Assembly: GCA_002730875.1 (NCBI GenBank)
Contig: PCBI01000019.1
Span: forward strand, 310,001 to 374,000
Origin: Spirochaetaceae bacterium
GTDB taxonomy: Bacteria; Spirochaetota; Leptospiria; Leptospirales; Leptonemataceae
Reading direction: 5' to 3'
Length of the DNA: 64,000 bases
The notes below the pieces were generated by a model, which did not search any database, was not told where the DNA came from, and saw only the letters and a list, made by a program, of their open reading frames with translations. This document shows, piece after piece, positions 54,083-63,442 of the stretch. Position numbers and translations under genes: made by a program. Numbering within the stretch: the first letter of the stretch is position 1; each line of letters begins with the position of its first letter.

Positions 54083-55780
54083 ATGGTGGCTTCTACTCCC
54101 TTTGACCTGTTACAGGAGCAAAAAGACCTTGCGGACTTCTTAAAAGAAGAAGAAGAGTCGGTGAATATGGCTCAATGGAGTCGGGGCGACCTGGTGGATG
54201 CCACGGTTCTGGAAGTATCCGATCGGGACGTGCTTTTTGACATCGGTCAGAAACAGGATGGTCGATGCCCTGTAAATGAGTTCGACGAACCGCCAGCCCT
54301 GGGGACCACTTTTCAGGTAGTTGTAAAGTCCGATGCCGGTAGCGAAGGGAACACCCTTGTATCCAAGCTCGAGGCGGACCGTCGAGTAGCCTGGAGCAGC
54401 GTCGTGGAGGCCCATGAGTCCGGCGCCAAGATTTCAGGAATCATAGAAAAGGAAATCCCTTCCGGTCATGGCTACATTGTTCGGATGGGCGGCCTGGGGC
54501 TCTTCATGCCCAGAAGTCAGGCGGATCTAAAAGCCAAAACCAAAGGTAAGATCAAGCCCGGTACTGTCGTAGACTTCAAAGTAATCGAAATCAATGATAA
54601 GAAGCGCAGCGCGGTTGTAAGCCGCCGCGCCATCCTGGAAGAAGTTAACCACGAGCTGTGGAACGAATTCCAGCAGAAGCACAAAGAAGGCGACATGGTC
54701 AAGGGTGCCGTAACCCGGAAAGTCTCTTTTGGCGTATTTGTGAACGTAGATGGGATCGAAGGATTGTTGCATCAGTCTGACATTTCCTGGAAGAAGTTTG
54801 CCCCATTCAAAGACAGATTCCAGCTGGGCCAGGAAGTAGAACTCAAGATCCTACAGATCGATCAAGAAAACCACCGGCTTTCGCTGGGCTTGAAGCAAAC
54901 CACCGAAGACCCCTGGGCCTGGGCGCAAAGGGAGCTAACCATTGGCTCCGTTGTAAAGGGAACTGTGACCAGCCTTACTGACTATGGCGCATTTGTGGAG
55001 ATTCGCGAAGGCCTGGAAGGGCTGATTCACGTTAGCGAACTCTCCTGGTCCAAGAAGCTTCGGCATCCAAAGCGATACCTGGAAGTGGGACAGGAAGTGG
55101 AAGCCCAGGTACTTTCGGTGGACCTGGAAAAGCAACGGATCGGTCTGGGTCTGAAGCAACTGCAGAAGGATCCCTGGGATTCCCTGGGCACCGAAGTCAA
55201 AGAAGGGGAAGTGCGGGAAGGAGAGGTCACCTCGGTGACCAAGTTTGGCGCCTTTGTTCAGATTCTGGACGATGTAGAAGGGCTGATTCACTTCAACGAT
55301 TATTCCTGGGCTGATCATCCGGACCGAAAAATGCTCAAGAAGGGCGATAAGGTTCAGTACAAAATCCTCAATATTAGCAGAAATGAGCGAAGGGTTTCCT
55401 GCGGAATCAAGCAACTCACCCCCAGCCCATATGAAGTACTCAAAGACAGATATAAGAAAAATGCCATTATCGAAGGCAAGGTGACCTCCATTACCGACTT
55501 TGGTATCTTTGTAGATATTGGCGACGGGTTTGAGGGTCTGGTGCACATCAGTCGAATCCCTTTGAAACCCGATCAGAAGCTAAGCGATCTGTATAAACCA
55601 GGGGATCCAGTGAACACAGTTTTGCTTCGCATCGATGCCGATGAAAAGCGAATCTCTCTGTCCATTAAGGATTACGAAAGAAAGCAACAACGAGAGATCA
55701 TCGACCAGTATCTGAAAAAGGATGACGCTCCATCCACCAGTTCCCTGGGTTCGCTCATCAAGAAACTACCGGAGAACTAA
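54083..55780 (+). CDS. rpsA: 30S ribosomal protein S1
   Basis: The protein has 565 residues with six S1 RNA-binding motifs; copies three to six show the repeated GxVxSxxxFGxFVxI...GLxHxSExSW pattern (for example GTVTSLTDYGAFVEIREGLEGLIHVSELSW). It binds mRNA at the 30S platform. Confidence 0.96.
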   Translation: MVASTPFDLLQEQKDLADFLKEEEESVNMAQWSRGDLVDATVLEVSDRDVLFDIGQKQDGRCPVNEFDEPPALGTTFQVVVKSDAGSEGNTLVSKLEADRRVAWSSVVEAHESGAKISGIIEKEIPSGHGYIVRMGGLGLFMPRSQADLKAKTKGKIKPGTVVDFKVIEINDKKRSAVVSRRAILEEVNHELWNEFQQKHKEGDMVKGAVTRKVSFGVFVNVDGIEGLLHQSDISWKKFAPFKDRFQLGQEVELKILQIDQENHRLSLGLKQTTEDPWAWAQRELTIGSVVKGTVTSLTDYGAFVEIREGLEGLIHVSELSWSKKLRHPKRYLEVGQEVEAQVLSVDLEKQRIGLGLKQLQKDPWDSLGTEVKEGEVREGEVTSVTKFGAFVQILDDVEGLIHFNDYSWADHPDRKMLKKGDKVQYKILNISRNERRVSCGIKQLTPSPYEVLKDRYKKNAIIEGKVTSITDFGIFVDIGDGFEGLVHISRIPLKPDQKLSDLYKPGDPVNTVLLRIDADEKRISLSIKDYERKQQREIIDQYLKKDDAPSTSSLGSLIKKLPEN

Positions 55781-55781
55781 T

Positions 55782-56519
55782 ATGGCAGGCGGAGCCACGC
55801 GAAAGAGCAACCGAAGAGTCAAAACTGAGCAAAGCTCATCCCAGCCTTACGATCCTTTCAGGGATTTCGAAGGCGGTCCGGTAGAGCTGTTTCTACACAA
55901 AGTATTCTATCATGTTCGCACGAACCTTAAACTGGTTCTGGGTACCGTGATCGTAGCTGTTCTGGTGCTGATTGGCGCTATAACCTTTCGTTTCTATCAG
56001 GAAAATCGGGAAATGCAGGCCCGCGAAGCCTTTGCCGAACTTGCTGGTGACCCTCGGCTGGGCGAAGATATAGAAAGCACCGGCCCGGGAGCCCGACTGC
56101 TTCAGGAATACCGCGAAAACCATACCACTGAAGGCGCTCAGCGACGCTCCTTGATCTACGAAATGGATCTGTATCGCCAGGCCAAAGAATTCGATAAAGC
56201 GGCCGCCGTTGCCGAAAAGCTTGTAGGGCTTCTGGACATGCCCGAGCTGCAGGCTTATTACTCCTATCAAGCGGCAGTTTATTATGAGAAGTCCGAGTCT
56301 TACGACAAGGCCGCCGCCCAGTTCGATAAAATGCTGGCGCTGGTTGGGGACGATCCATTCATGAAGGCCCTGGCTTTGTTCGGAAAAGGGCGGACTCTCA
56401 CTCTGCAGGGGCAGAAGGAACAGGCGGACCAGGCGTTTGCCGATCTGTGGGCCATTGAGCAGCAGGATGACATACAGGATATCCGAGCGGCAGCCGCTGC
56501 ATTTCTTATTGGTCGATGA
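55782..56519 (+). CDS. Membrane-anchored TPR protein
   Basis: The protein has 245 residues from ATG 55782 (MAGGATRKSNRRVK). The N-terminus is basic and disordered, one membrane helix lies at about 48-72 (LKLVLGTVIVAVLVLIGAITF), then TPR-like helical pairs (KEFDKAAAVAEKLVGLL, ESYDKAAAQFDKMLAL). The layout recalls YfgM-type proteins that assist secretion or envelope biogenesis. The stop overlaps hisG by 4 bp. Confidence 0.7.
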   Translation: MAGGATRKSNRRVKTEQSSSQPYDPFRDFEGGPVELFLHKVFYHVRTNLKLVLGTVIVAVLVLIGAITFRFYQENREMQAREAFAELAGDPRLGEDIESTGPGARLLQEYRENHTTEGAQRRSLIYEMDLYRQAKEFDKAAAVAEKLVGLLDMPELQAYYSYQAAVYYEKSESYDKAAAQFDKMLALVGDDPFMKALALFGKGRTLTLQGQKEQADQAFADLWAIEQQDDIQDIRAAAAAFLIGR

Positions 56520-57172
56520 GCGACCTTTTTACAATTGCACTTCCTTCCGGACGAATGTCCGAAGAAAGCTTGGATTTCTTTCGTAGATCCGGCTTTGCTG
56601 ACTTTCAGATTCCAGAGAGCCGCGAACTCAGCTTCATAGATCCTACCGGGCGGTATCGCATTTTGCTGGTACGAAACCAGGATGTGCCCGTTTGCGTTCT
56701 CCACGGCGGCGCCGATGCCGGAGTTACCGGGCGCGACGTGATGGAAGAGAAGCAGTACGATCTGGCCATTCCCCTGGAATTGGAGTTTGGCTACTGTCGG
56801 CTGTCCCTTGCGGCCAAAACGGACGATCTGGAGCGTATTGCTCGGGCCAGCCATCTCCGGGTGGCCACAAAATACCCTTCGCTTACACAGGACTGGTTTT
56901 TCAAGCGGGGTAAAAGCTGTGAAATCATTCATCTGAACGGTTCGGTGGAGATAGCTCCGATTGTGGGCCTTTCAGACTGCATCGTGGATCTGGTGAGCAC
57001 CGGAACAACCCTGAAAGCGAATGGATTGACAGAGATTGAGCAGATAATGGAATCTAGAGCCATGCTGGTGGTAAATCGATCCGTTTTCGCTTTGCATACT
57101 GAAGAGATACGCCGGCTAATTCTGACATTCAGAAAGGCAATGGAAGATGGCCGCCAAGCTCACACATCTTGA
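56516..57172 (+). CDS. hisG: ATP phosphoribosyltransferase, short form (HisG-S)
   Basis: The protein has 218 residues: ALPSGRMSEESLDFF, GADAGVTGRDVM, and the C-terminal LNGSVEIAPIVGLSDCIVDLVSTGTTLKANGL, the family signature. It starts His synthesis. The short form lacks the regulatory ACT-like domain and needs HisZ as partner, which is not in the window. Confidence 0.93.
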   Translation: MSDLFTIALPSGRMSEESLDFFRRSGFADFQIPESRELSFIDPTGRYRILLVRNQDVPVCVLHGGADAGVTGRDVMEEKQYDLAIPLELEFGYCRLSLAAKTDDLERIARASHLRVATKYPSLTQDWFFKRGKSCEIIHLNGSVEIAPIVGLSDCIVDLVSTGTTLKANGLTEIEQIMESRAMLVVNRSVFALHTEEIRRLILTFRKAMEDGRQAHTS

Positions 57173-58202
57173 GGTATTCAGACAATCCCTGTCGCTGATG
57201 GAGCATGGCGATGAAATCGATCATGAGATTTCCCGAATGCTTCACAGAGAGGATCTGTTTAAATACGGCTGCTTTGGCGCCGTGGCTCCGGATATCTTCT
57301 ACTTCTATCATTTACTTAGCAGAACCAAGAACACTGTAGGCATTACCTGGGGTAACATCACCCATCATCGCAAAGTCTTTGAGCTGGTTCTGGCCTTTCT
57401 GGATCGCATCAAAGAGGACTCCAACCCGGTCACCCGGGATAAGCGTCGCGCCTTTGCTCTGGGCTACATTTCGCACTGCGCCACCGACATTGTAACCCAT
57501 CCATATATTTTTTATATTACCGGCGATTTGTACTCTACCGACGAGGTGCGCTCCCGCAAAGCTCAAGAAAACCATCTTAGAGTGGAGTATGCCCTGGACT
57601 CTTATTTGATTGCCGAACGGCTCGGCATGAGCCCCAATAAGTATCATTTCCTGAAGTTTGTAGATATACGAGACAAAAAGAAGAATCTGGATTTTGATAT
57701 CTGGCAGATGTGGGTTCATGCTCTATCCAGAGTGCACGAAAGCGATTTCAAAGAGCATTACGTTGGAGCGCTGGAGCACATCAAGCGCGGGGATGTGGTC
57801 AACGAGGCCTTTCAGGGCTTCCTGAAATTCAATCGACTTCTGGACACCCGGTCCTGGCTGGTAAGAGGCTTCTTGCGGGCTGTGGACAACCTGACATTGC
57901 ATAAATGGAAAGCCAGGCATCTCATTCTACCGCCCAGAAACAAGATCCCGGAAAAGCTATTCAATCCGCACAATCGAGTCTGGAAATACCCGGCAGATCC
58001 GCAACAGGAATCCCGGGAGACCTTTATGGAGCTGGTTCATCGCGCAGCAAGCTTTTCCAGAGAGTTGATTCGGCTCAGCACCGACTACATCGACGGCCGT
58101 AAAAAAAGAAAAGACTTCGAAGAGCTGATTGGGTACAATCTGGACACGGGAGTACGTTCCGAATCCTTGCAGATGCATGCCTTTGAGCCTCTGGAAGACT
58201 GA
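57147..58202 (+). CDS. Zinc-dependent phospholipase C-like protein
   Basis: The protein has 351 residues. The N-terminal part resembles the zinc-dependent phospholipase C fold (PF00882-like): possible metal ligands are His7, Asp49 in GAVAPDI, His110 and Asp114 in YISHCATD, His118 and His143. There is no signal peptide, so it acts inside or the start is wrong. The natural substrate is unknown. It overlaps hisG by 26 bp. Confidence 0.7.
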   Translation: MAAKLTHLEVFRQSLSLMEHGDEIDHEISRMLHREDLFKYGCFGAVAPDIFYFYHLLSRTKNTVGITWGNITHHRKVFELVLAFLDRIKEDSNPVTRDKRRAFALGYISHCATDIVTHPYIFYITGDLYSTDEVRSRKAQENHLRVEYALDSYLIAERLGMSPNKYHFLKFVDIRDKKKNLDFDIWQMWVHALSRVHESDFKEHYVGALEHIKRGDVVNEAFQGFLKFNRLLDTRSWLVRGFLRAVDNLTLHKWKARHLILPPRNKIPEKLFNPHNRVWKYPADPQQESRETFMELVHRAASFSRELIRLSTDYIDGRKKRKDFEELIGYNLDTGVRSESLQMHAFEPLED

Positions 58203-58394
58203 GCTCTTCCCGACTGCCGGCATGGATTACTCCCGCGCATAGTGCATGACCGTTCGCCTGCCACCGAAACCGGCAGGAAGAGGTAGGTTTAATCTGGATA
58301 ATGCCACGGGTCTTCGGCAATGTGTCGAAAATTCCCGGATCGCAGGCGCTGGCAATACTCAATGAAAACCAGATTCAATAAACAAGAAGGCCGA

Positions 58395-58898
58395 ATGAAA
58401 GCAAACCAGCAAGAGTCAACGGGCGCTGCACCGGCGGGCGACGGCTCCGTATCGTCCGTGGATATCGACTCCCTTCTGGCAAACGGCCCCGTGGTTTTCT
58501 TTGACGGCGTATGTAATATCTGCAATCATTCCGTAAATACTCTTCTGAAGCTGGATCGCAAGGGGAAGCTAAGGTACGCCTCGTTGCAGGGGGCCATCGC
58601 CGAACAAGTCTTCGGCCCTCTGGAAAAGGAACCGGACAGTATGAAACTTAGCGTTCCGCGAAGCCAGGGAAGTGGCCGGAACTTGATCATCTACGAAGGC
58701 TATCAGGCCTTTCTGCGTGTGGGCAGCATCCTCTACCCCTTACTGAAACCCCTGGCCCTGGTTCTGTCCTGGCCTCCGTTTTCCTGGATGGGTAGAGGGC
58801 TGTATGCATTTATTGCCGCGCATCGATACCGGTGGTTCGGAAAAAGGGACTTCTGCGATATTTCCAATCTGAAATTCAAAGAACGCTTTCTGGACTAG
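58395..58898 (+). CDS. DCC-family thiol-disulfide oxidoreductase
   Basis: From ATG 58395, after AAGG, the protein is 167 residues. DGVCNICNHSVNTLLKLDRKGKLRYASLQG is the DCC (DUF393) signature with the CxxC redox pair. A hydrophobic segment near ILYPLLKPLALVLSWPPF is typical. The function is poorly defined; thiol redox is inferred from the motif. Confidence 0.8.
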   Translation: MKANQQESTGAAPAGDGSVSSVDIDSLLANGPVVFFDGVCNICNHSVNTLLKLDRKGKLRYASLQGAIAEQVFGPLEKEPDSMKLSVPRSQGSGRNLIIYEGYQAFLRVGSILYPLLKPLALVLSWPPFSWMGRGLYAFIAAHRYRWFGKRDFCDISNLKFKERFLD

Positions 58899-58904
58899 CT
58901 CAAC

Positions 58905-59669
58905 CTAAACAGGAAACCAGAAGCAGAACTCGGATCCGCTCTTTCCGTCGCTCTTCGCATGCAGATCGCCGCCCAGGGAGCGGGCCAATTCCCGGGCAAT
59001 GGTAAGGCCCAGACCGGTGCCCTGCACCTGGGCCTGGCGGGCCTCGGGAGCGCGATAGAATCGCTCAAAAATATGATCCATTAGGTCCGGTCTTATGCCC
59101 GGGCCTGTATCAATCACCGAAACCTCTACGGTTCCCCCGGGATCCGCCTGGCCTGGCGCGGCCCGGCAAATGATGCTGCCCTGAACAGTGAACTTTAATG
59201 CATTGGTAATCAGGTTTTCCAGTATCCGCCGGGTTCCATGAGCGTTGAGGAATAGATGATTTTCAAGGCCCGGGTCAAGGGATAGCTCCAGGTTCAGCCC
59301 TTTACTTTCGGCTGATGGACGGTAGGTTGTGATGAGATCTTCCAGAAAGGGCCGCATGGCCACCATTTCTCGATGGCAATGCTGATCCAGACCGATGCGG
59401 GATAAATCCTGGAGGCCGTTCAGAAGTAGAACTATGTGCTCGCCCGCCTGGTGCGCAATCCGCAAATATTCATCTTTGGTATCCAGGTCCTTTTGCAGCA
59501 AAGCCAGGTTTAGCATACCCAGCACGCCGTTCAGCGAATTTCGCAACTCATGGCTGGTAGTAGATAGTAGATCGTTCAGTTCCTCGCGGAAGGCATGCTC
59601 CCGGGATTCTTGATCCTGTTGCGGCCGGCTACTGCGATAAGAGCTTTCTGTAAGTAGTTTCCGGTACAT
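58905..59669 (-). CDS. Small cytosolic histidine kinase
   Basis: The protein has 254 residues: HisKA with His40 in TSHELRNSL (Ser instead of the usual Pro after Asn) and HATPase_c with LITNALKF, DTGPGI and GTGLGLTIA. There is no sensor domain or membrane segment, so it must take its input from another protein. No regulator gene is adjacent. Confidence 0.8.
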   Translation of the reverse strand: MYRKLLTESSYRSSRPQQDQESREHAFREELNDLLSTTSHELRNSLNGVLGMLNLALLQKDLDTKDEYLRIAHQAGEHIVLLLNGLQDLSRIGLDQHCHREMVAMRPFLEDLITTYRPSAESKGLNLELSLDPGLENHLFLNAHGTRRILENLITNALKFTVQGSIICRAAPGQADPGGTVEVSVIDTGPGIRPDLMDHIFERFYRAPEARQAQVQGTGLGLTIARELARSLGGDLHAKSDGKSGSEFCFWFPV

Positions 59670-59709
59670 TCCAGCTTGTTTAAGATCTAAGATTCAGAAT
59701 TACCAAACT

Positions 59710-59738
59710 CTTATAGCTAGTGTCCTGTCCATGGACAA
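59710..59738 (-). promoter_or_regulatory. Promoter of the small histidine kinase gene with overlapping palindrome
   Basis: On the minus strand TTGTCC (59733-59738) is followed after 17 bases by TATAAG (59710-59715), 40 bp before the start codon. The perfect 12-bp palindrome TGTCCATGGACA (59726-59737) covers the -35 element, as an operator would. Confidence 0.5.
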
Positions 59739-59940
59739 AATATTGCAAGGAAAAATTCCGGTCTCCGAATTCCGGTAACCAGAAAGTAACATTAAAATAA
59801 CCAACGTTGGGGACTGCCCGGCCCGGTTGCTGGTCCGTACCCCGGTATGGCATCGATCATTCAGGTCGGAGATTCAATCCTCTGCTTGCCAATCCCTGCC
59901 GTAACAATGGCGGCTGCTGAGGTTCCTGGCGGTTGCGAGC

Positions 59941-60972
59941 CTACAACCCGGTGGCGGGGGTACTCCAGACAAGACCGGCCACGCCCAGGGCGGCGATGAG
60001 CCCTCCGCCCCAGGCCTGGAGTCCTGCTGAATCCTGCTCCAGCCAGCGTGTGAAGGGAATGGCCACGAGCGGGGTGGCGGCAACAATGGGAAGCACAACG
60101 CCTCCGGGCTGTTCCGATAAGGCCCATTGATAGCAGGCCACACCGATTACCGGTCCACAGAGAGTGTTTCCCAGGATATAGAGATAGTCTCGGGGCCCGG
60201 CCTTCTTTCCGGTCTGTTCGGGGTTTGAGTCGCTTTGTGATTCGCTTCGGGAAGGGCTTGAGTCGTCAATAAAGGGCAGTCTTGCCTCATCCGAGGTTTC
60301 ATGGCGCTCCCGCTGCTCCTGGGCATGGTTGGGCGATAAGTTCCCGGCGGCGGATTTTCTCCGTTTATAGGCGGACTCCAAAGCGAAGTACAGTCCGGAA
60401 ATGACGAAACCACCGAGCATTCGCTGATAGGCGGCGCTGCCTCCGTCCACGGCAATGTTGGCTATCTCCATGTAGTCGTAGGCCCTGCGACTGATGATGG
60501 CGCCGGCCCCCTGGCCGATGGCGGCCAACAGGCCCATACCGATACCCAGGGCGTCGGGTTTCACTTCCCCGGAAGGTCGAAAGGCAATGGCAATGCCTAC
60601 CAGAACCACCGCGCCGGACACTATCTGCATGGGAAGAAGAGATGTTCCCAGCCAGATCCATTCTATAAGCGCGGCGATTGGAGCGGCCAGGCATTGAACC
60701 ATGAGCAGCGATAGCCTGGAGCCCAGCCTGGGCAGAGCGACAAAAAGAGCCAGATCCCCCAGTCCCAAACCAACCAGGCCGCTCCAGAAGAGCACCTGGA
60801 AGGAATTCCATTCAAGGGGAGGCGCGAACAGATGACTGTAGATTCCCAGCAGAATACAAGCCAGAAATAACCGAGAGAAGTTGGCAAAGCTCGGCCCAAA
60901 AACCCGGGTGGATTTGCGCGCAAAGATGGCCGAAAAAGACCAGAGTACAGTGGTCAAAAAAGCGCCGATCAT
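59941..60972 (-). CDS. EamA/DMT-family transporter
   Basis: The protein has 343 residues with about ten hydrophobic helices in two EamA repeats. Between them lies a polar loop of about 55 residues rich in Ser, Glu and Arg (nt 60190-60350), larger than usual. Relatives export amino acids or other metabolites; the substrate is unknown. Its start overlaps the upstream lipoprotein gene's stop by 4 bp. Confidence 0.75.
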   Translation of the reverse strand: MIGAFLTTVLWSFSAIFARKSTRVFGPSFANFSRLFLACILLGIYSHLFAPPLEWNSFQVLFWSGLVGLGLGDLALFVALPRLGSRLSLLMVQCLAAPIAALIEWIWLGTSLLPMQIVSGAVVLVGIAIAFRPSGEVKPDALGIGMGLLAAIGQGAGAIISRRAYDYMEIANIAVDGGSAAYQRMLGGFVISGLYFALESAYKRRKSAAGNLSPNHAQEQRERHETSDEARLPFIDDSSPSRSESQSDSNPEQTGKKAGPRDYLYILGNTLCGPVIGVACYQWALSEQPGGVVLPIVAATPLVAIPFTRWLEQDSAGLQAWGGGLIAALGVAGLVWSTPATGL

Positions 60973-62009
60973 GGAGCGTTCTTTTGTCGTTCTATGAGCT
61001 GTCTTCTTTGTTCGGCATCCAACTTCAGGAATTGTTCCCTCTGTTCCGGTGTGAGTTGTTTCAAAAGGGCCCTTTCGTCATCGCTCAACCCTTCCAGATC
61101 CGATCGCGAAAGCCCGTCTTCGAAGGGACCGTCATCGTTCATGGGATCGAGGCCGACAAGGCCAGCCAACAAATCCACGAACTCGCCCAGGTGGATGGCA
61201 AAGTAGACCCCTCCGTACAGACCCAGCTTGATCTCCACGCTTGTCAAATAGCTGGCCGAGGCGAAGCCCCGGGAAACCGAGCCCTCTTTGCCAGGTTTTA
61301 ATAGAGGATTCTTCTCTTTGAACGGAACCGATGTGCCCAACGGGCTCCGGGCCCTGTATGTCTTTCCCCGTATTTCCATGGGCGAAGGAGGGACGGGCCG
61401 ACTATCTTTTCTGGCATCCTGTTCCAGATTGGATGAGTCCGATTCCTTGAGTTTCTTGAACTGTTCGATGAACTGTTTCTGTTGGTCCGGGCTCAAATTC
61501 TGAAATGCAGGAAGTTTCTTGATGTCCTCGAGCTCCATTCGCTTCAGCGTTTCCAGTTGTTGTAGCTGTTCGGGACTCAGCGTCGCTCCTTCCGGCGATG
61601 CGGTATCCGATGGACCATCAATGTTCTGGCCTCCGGAAGGCTTGCGATCCTCTGTGGCGGCGGGCCCATTGCTTTTTTCTCTGGTTTCGTCGGGTTTCGA
61701 CTGGTCGGGCCCTTCCTGGGGGAGCGGGCCCTTTAGTATATCGCTACCCAGAATGAGCGCCACGAAGGACTCGGACTGGAATCGATCAACATAGCCCTGC
61801 CTCAGTCCCATATCCCGACCCTCGGCTGATTTATGATGGATGCCAGCTTTCACCGGGCCAAAACGAAGGGACATACCGTAGGATTGATCCTGCACTCCCG
61901 CGCTCATCAGGTCGCCGGTGTCCCGTCCCCGATTCTGCCAGTAGGTAGCGCATTGCAGGGATAGCAATCCGAAGCAGACAGAAAGAAAGATCGCAGAGGC
62001 TCGCAGCAT
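60969..62009 (-). CDS. Leptospirales-type lipoprotein with YWxNRxxD block
   Basis: From ATG 62009 (MLRASAIFLSVCFGLLSLQC) the protein is 346 residues. Right after the lipidated Cys comes ATYWQNRGRDTGDLMSAG, and then GMSLRFGPVKAGI, a pattern I know from a Leptospira lipoprotein family. The middle is charged and disordered with Gln/Leu-rich LSPEQLQQLETLKRM repeats; a similar LTPEQREQFLKLD repeat closes the protein. The function is unknown. Confidence 0.7.
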   Translation of the reverse strand: MLRASAIFLSVCFGLLSLQCATYWQNRGRDTGDLMSAGVQDQSYGMSLRFGPVKAGIHHKSAEGRDMGLRQGYVDRFQSESFVALILGSDILKGPLPQEGPDQSKPDETREKSNGPAATEDRKPSGGQNIDGPSDTASPEGATLSPEQLQQLETLKRMELEDIKKLPAFQNLSPDQQKQFIEQFKKLKESDSSNLEQDARKDSRPVPPSPMEIRGKTYRARSPLGTSVPFKEKNPLLKPGKEGSVSRGFASASYLTSVEIKLGLYGGVYFAIHLGEFVDLLAGLVGLDPMNDDGPFEDGLSRSDLEGLSDDERALLKQLTPEQREQFLKLDAEQRRQLIERQKNAP

Positions 62010-62230
62010 TGGGCTCTGGCCACCTGGCTGACTGCCTTTCGGGTCGGTTATTGTCTTGCAGGCTCCGGGATCTGCCACTCTGGCCAGGTCCTGAATGTTT
62101 GAAGCTGGTCGTTTTTTATTAAATCGCATAGATCTGAATCACTATCTGTTATTCCGGTGCATCCACGGACCGGAACGTGCACGGAAGCTGCCAGAAAAGC
62201 CCACAGGCATGGTACCTTTCGGGGGATAGC

Positions 62231-62611
62231 CTAGTCGAATCCCTGGGAGAAGCATTTCTTGCAGCCCATCACTTTTAGTTTTTTCTTATCCTCTTCAGGG
62301 TTGGAGAAAGCCACCACCATGTCTTCTTTGCCCAGCTTCTCCTTGCATACAGGACATTTCCTGGGCGTTCTGCCTCCAAGGCAAAAGGGGCATCCTTTGA
62401 TATAGGTCCTCAGATTGCTTTTTCCCAGTTCCAGTTGATTGGAACGAATCCTTTCTCCCTTGCGTAGCGCATGACCGCATACGGGACAGTATCCTCGAAT
62501 GCGATCTTCCTCCTTCTTCTTTTTCCGCTGCCGAATGGGTACCAGCAAATAGAGCAAGAAGGTTAAAAGACCCAGTATCAAACCCAGAAGAATGAAATAT
62601 GTATCGCTCAT
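62231..62611 (-). CDS. Membrane-anchored zinc-ribbon protein
   Basis: The protein has 126 residues. One N-terminal membrane helix (FILLGLILGLLTFLLYLLVPI) is followed by a basic stretch and four CxxC pairs (CPVC, CPFC, CPVC, CKKC) that can form two zinc ribbons on the cytosolic side. The function is unknown. It probably occurs widely in Leptospirales. Confidence 0.65.
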   Translation of the reverse strand: MSDTYFILLGLILGLLTFLLYLLVPIRQRKKKKEEDRIRGYCPVCGHALRKGERIRSNQLELGKSNLRTYIKGCPFCLGGRTPRKCPVCKEKLGKEDMVVAFSNPEEDKKKLKVMGCKKCFSQGFD

Positions 62612-62616
62612 CTATT

Positions 62617-62811
62617 CTATGGAGCCTTCCCTTGTTTTTCCGTTAGCCTTGAATAGGCGTTCCTCGTTTCTTTGGATGCCATTGCCCTGTGTTCTGTCAT
62701 CCAGACTATCAGGCCTTTCGCCAGTCTGCTGCGAATCGTCCTGCGCAAAAACCCGAAAAACCAGCCGTCTTCGTATGTGCGCCACAGCGTTCCCTGAATC
62801 GGTTGGATCAT
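62617..62811 (-). CDS. Possible small basic protein
   Basis: A 64-codon frame from ATG 62811 ends 6 bp before the zinc-ribbon gene on the same strand. It is basic with a WFFGFLRRTIRSRL segment. No ribosome-binding site is visible and I know no family, so the call is tentative. Confidence 0.35.
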   Translation of the reverse strand: MIQPIQGTLWRTYEDGWFFGFLRRTIRSRLAKGLIVWMTEHRAMASKETRNAYSRLTEKQGKAP

Positions 62812-62945
62812 TTTTAGCTATTTATCATTACAGCAAATCTTCTTCCGGAGCGTTTTTGAAATCCACAGTGATCTTCCCTGATCCTTTAGCTCCCAGGCAG
62901 TCTCCTGCTACCAATCCAGTTCCTGTTTTTGGCAACGCCCCTGGT

Positions 62946-63011
62946 GCCAGCAACGCTCCCGCTGCTAGCAACGCTCCCGCTGCTAGCAACGCTCCCGCTG
63001 CTAGCAACGCT
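62946..63011. repeat. 18-bp tandem repeat, about 3.7 copies
   Basis: GCTAGCAACGCTCCCGCT is repeated head to tail from 62946 (first copy with one change) to 63011. The unit keeps reading frame. The minus-strand gene at 63001-63363 ends inside the last copy. The period is too short and there are no spacers, so it is not a CRISPR. Confidence 0.9.
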
Positions 63012-63363
63012 CATCCGGTCCGAAGCGAGACTCCAACAATAAATCTCTGGGTGAAAAAGTTCGCAACGCTGAATTGTCCGAAGCCGAGCCCACATTGGCG
63101 CCGCCAGCGATCTTGTGGGAGGGAGCATTCTGTAGCATAGAAGAGCCATTGCGGAACCGTTCGACGATGGTTCGAAGCGGTTTTCCCAGCGCGCCCAGAC
63201 CCAGTAGCAGCGCAAGCAGGATGATCCACAGCCCCACGCTGCTGTTCTTTCGCTGCTCCCTGGATTTCCGGATGTGGAGAAACAGCATCCAAATGGACCA
63301 GCCAGTCATCATGGTACCTATCAGCAGTCCAAAGTAGAGCAGGGATTCATCCAGAAATTCCAC
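63001..63363 (-). CDS. Unrecognised small membrane protein
   Basis: From GTG 63363 the protein is 120 residues (an in-frame ATG at 63462 would overlap trpS). Two membrane helices (LLYFGLLIGTMMTGWSIWMLFL and VGLWIILLALLLGLGALG) are separated by a basic loop. The tail is polar and ends in the first bases of an 18-bp repeat array. Function unknown. It is divergent from trpS. Confidence 0.5.
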   Translation of the reverse strand: MEFLDESLLYFGLLIGTMMTGWSIWMLFLHIRKSREQRKNSSVGLWIILLALLLGLGALGKPLRTIVERFRNGSSMLQNAPSHKIAGGANVGSASDNSALRTFSPRDLLLESRFGPDERC

Positions 63364-63442
63364 AAATCCACGATAGACAGGGCCTGGATGGCAGGACAGA
63401 AAAAAAATGACACAGGGTATTGCTCTATATTCTGTGCTATTG

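Noticed and set aside
62946..63011. Regular repeat array resembling a very short CRISPR
   Set aside because: The 18-bp units touch each other with no spacers, and no cas gene is in the window. It is a simple tandem repeat.
62592..63140. Long plus-strand frame of 182 codons across the repeat array
   Set aside because: It runs antisense to the small minus-strand genes, has no ribosome-binding site and its composition is that of a shadow frame.
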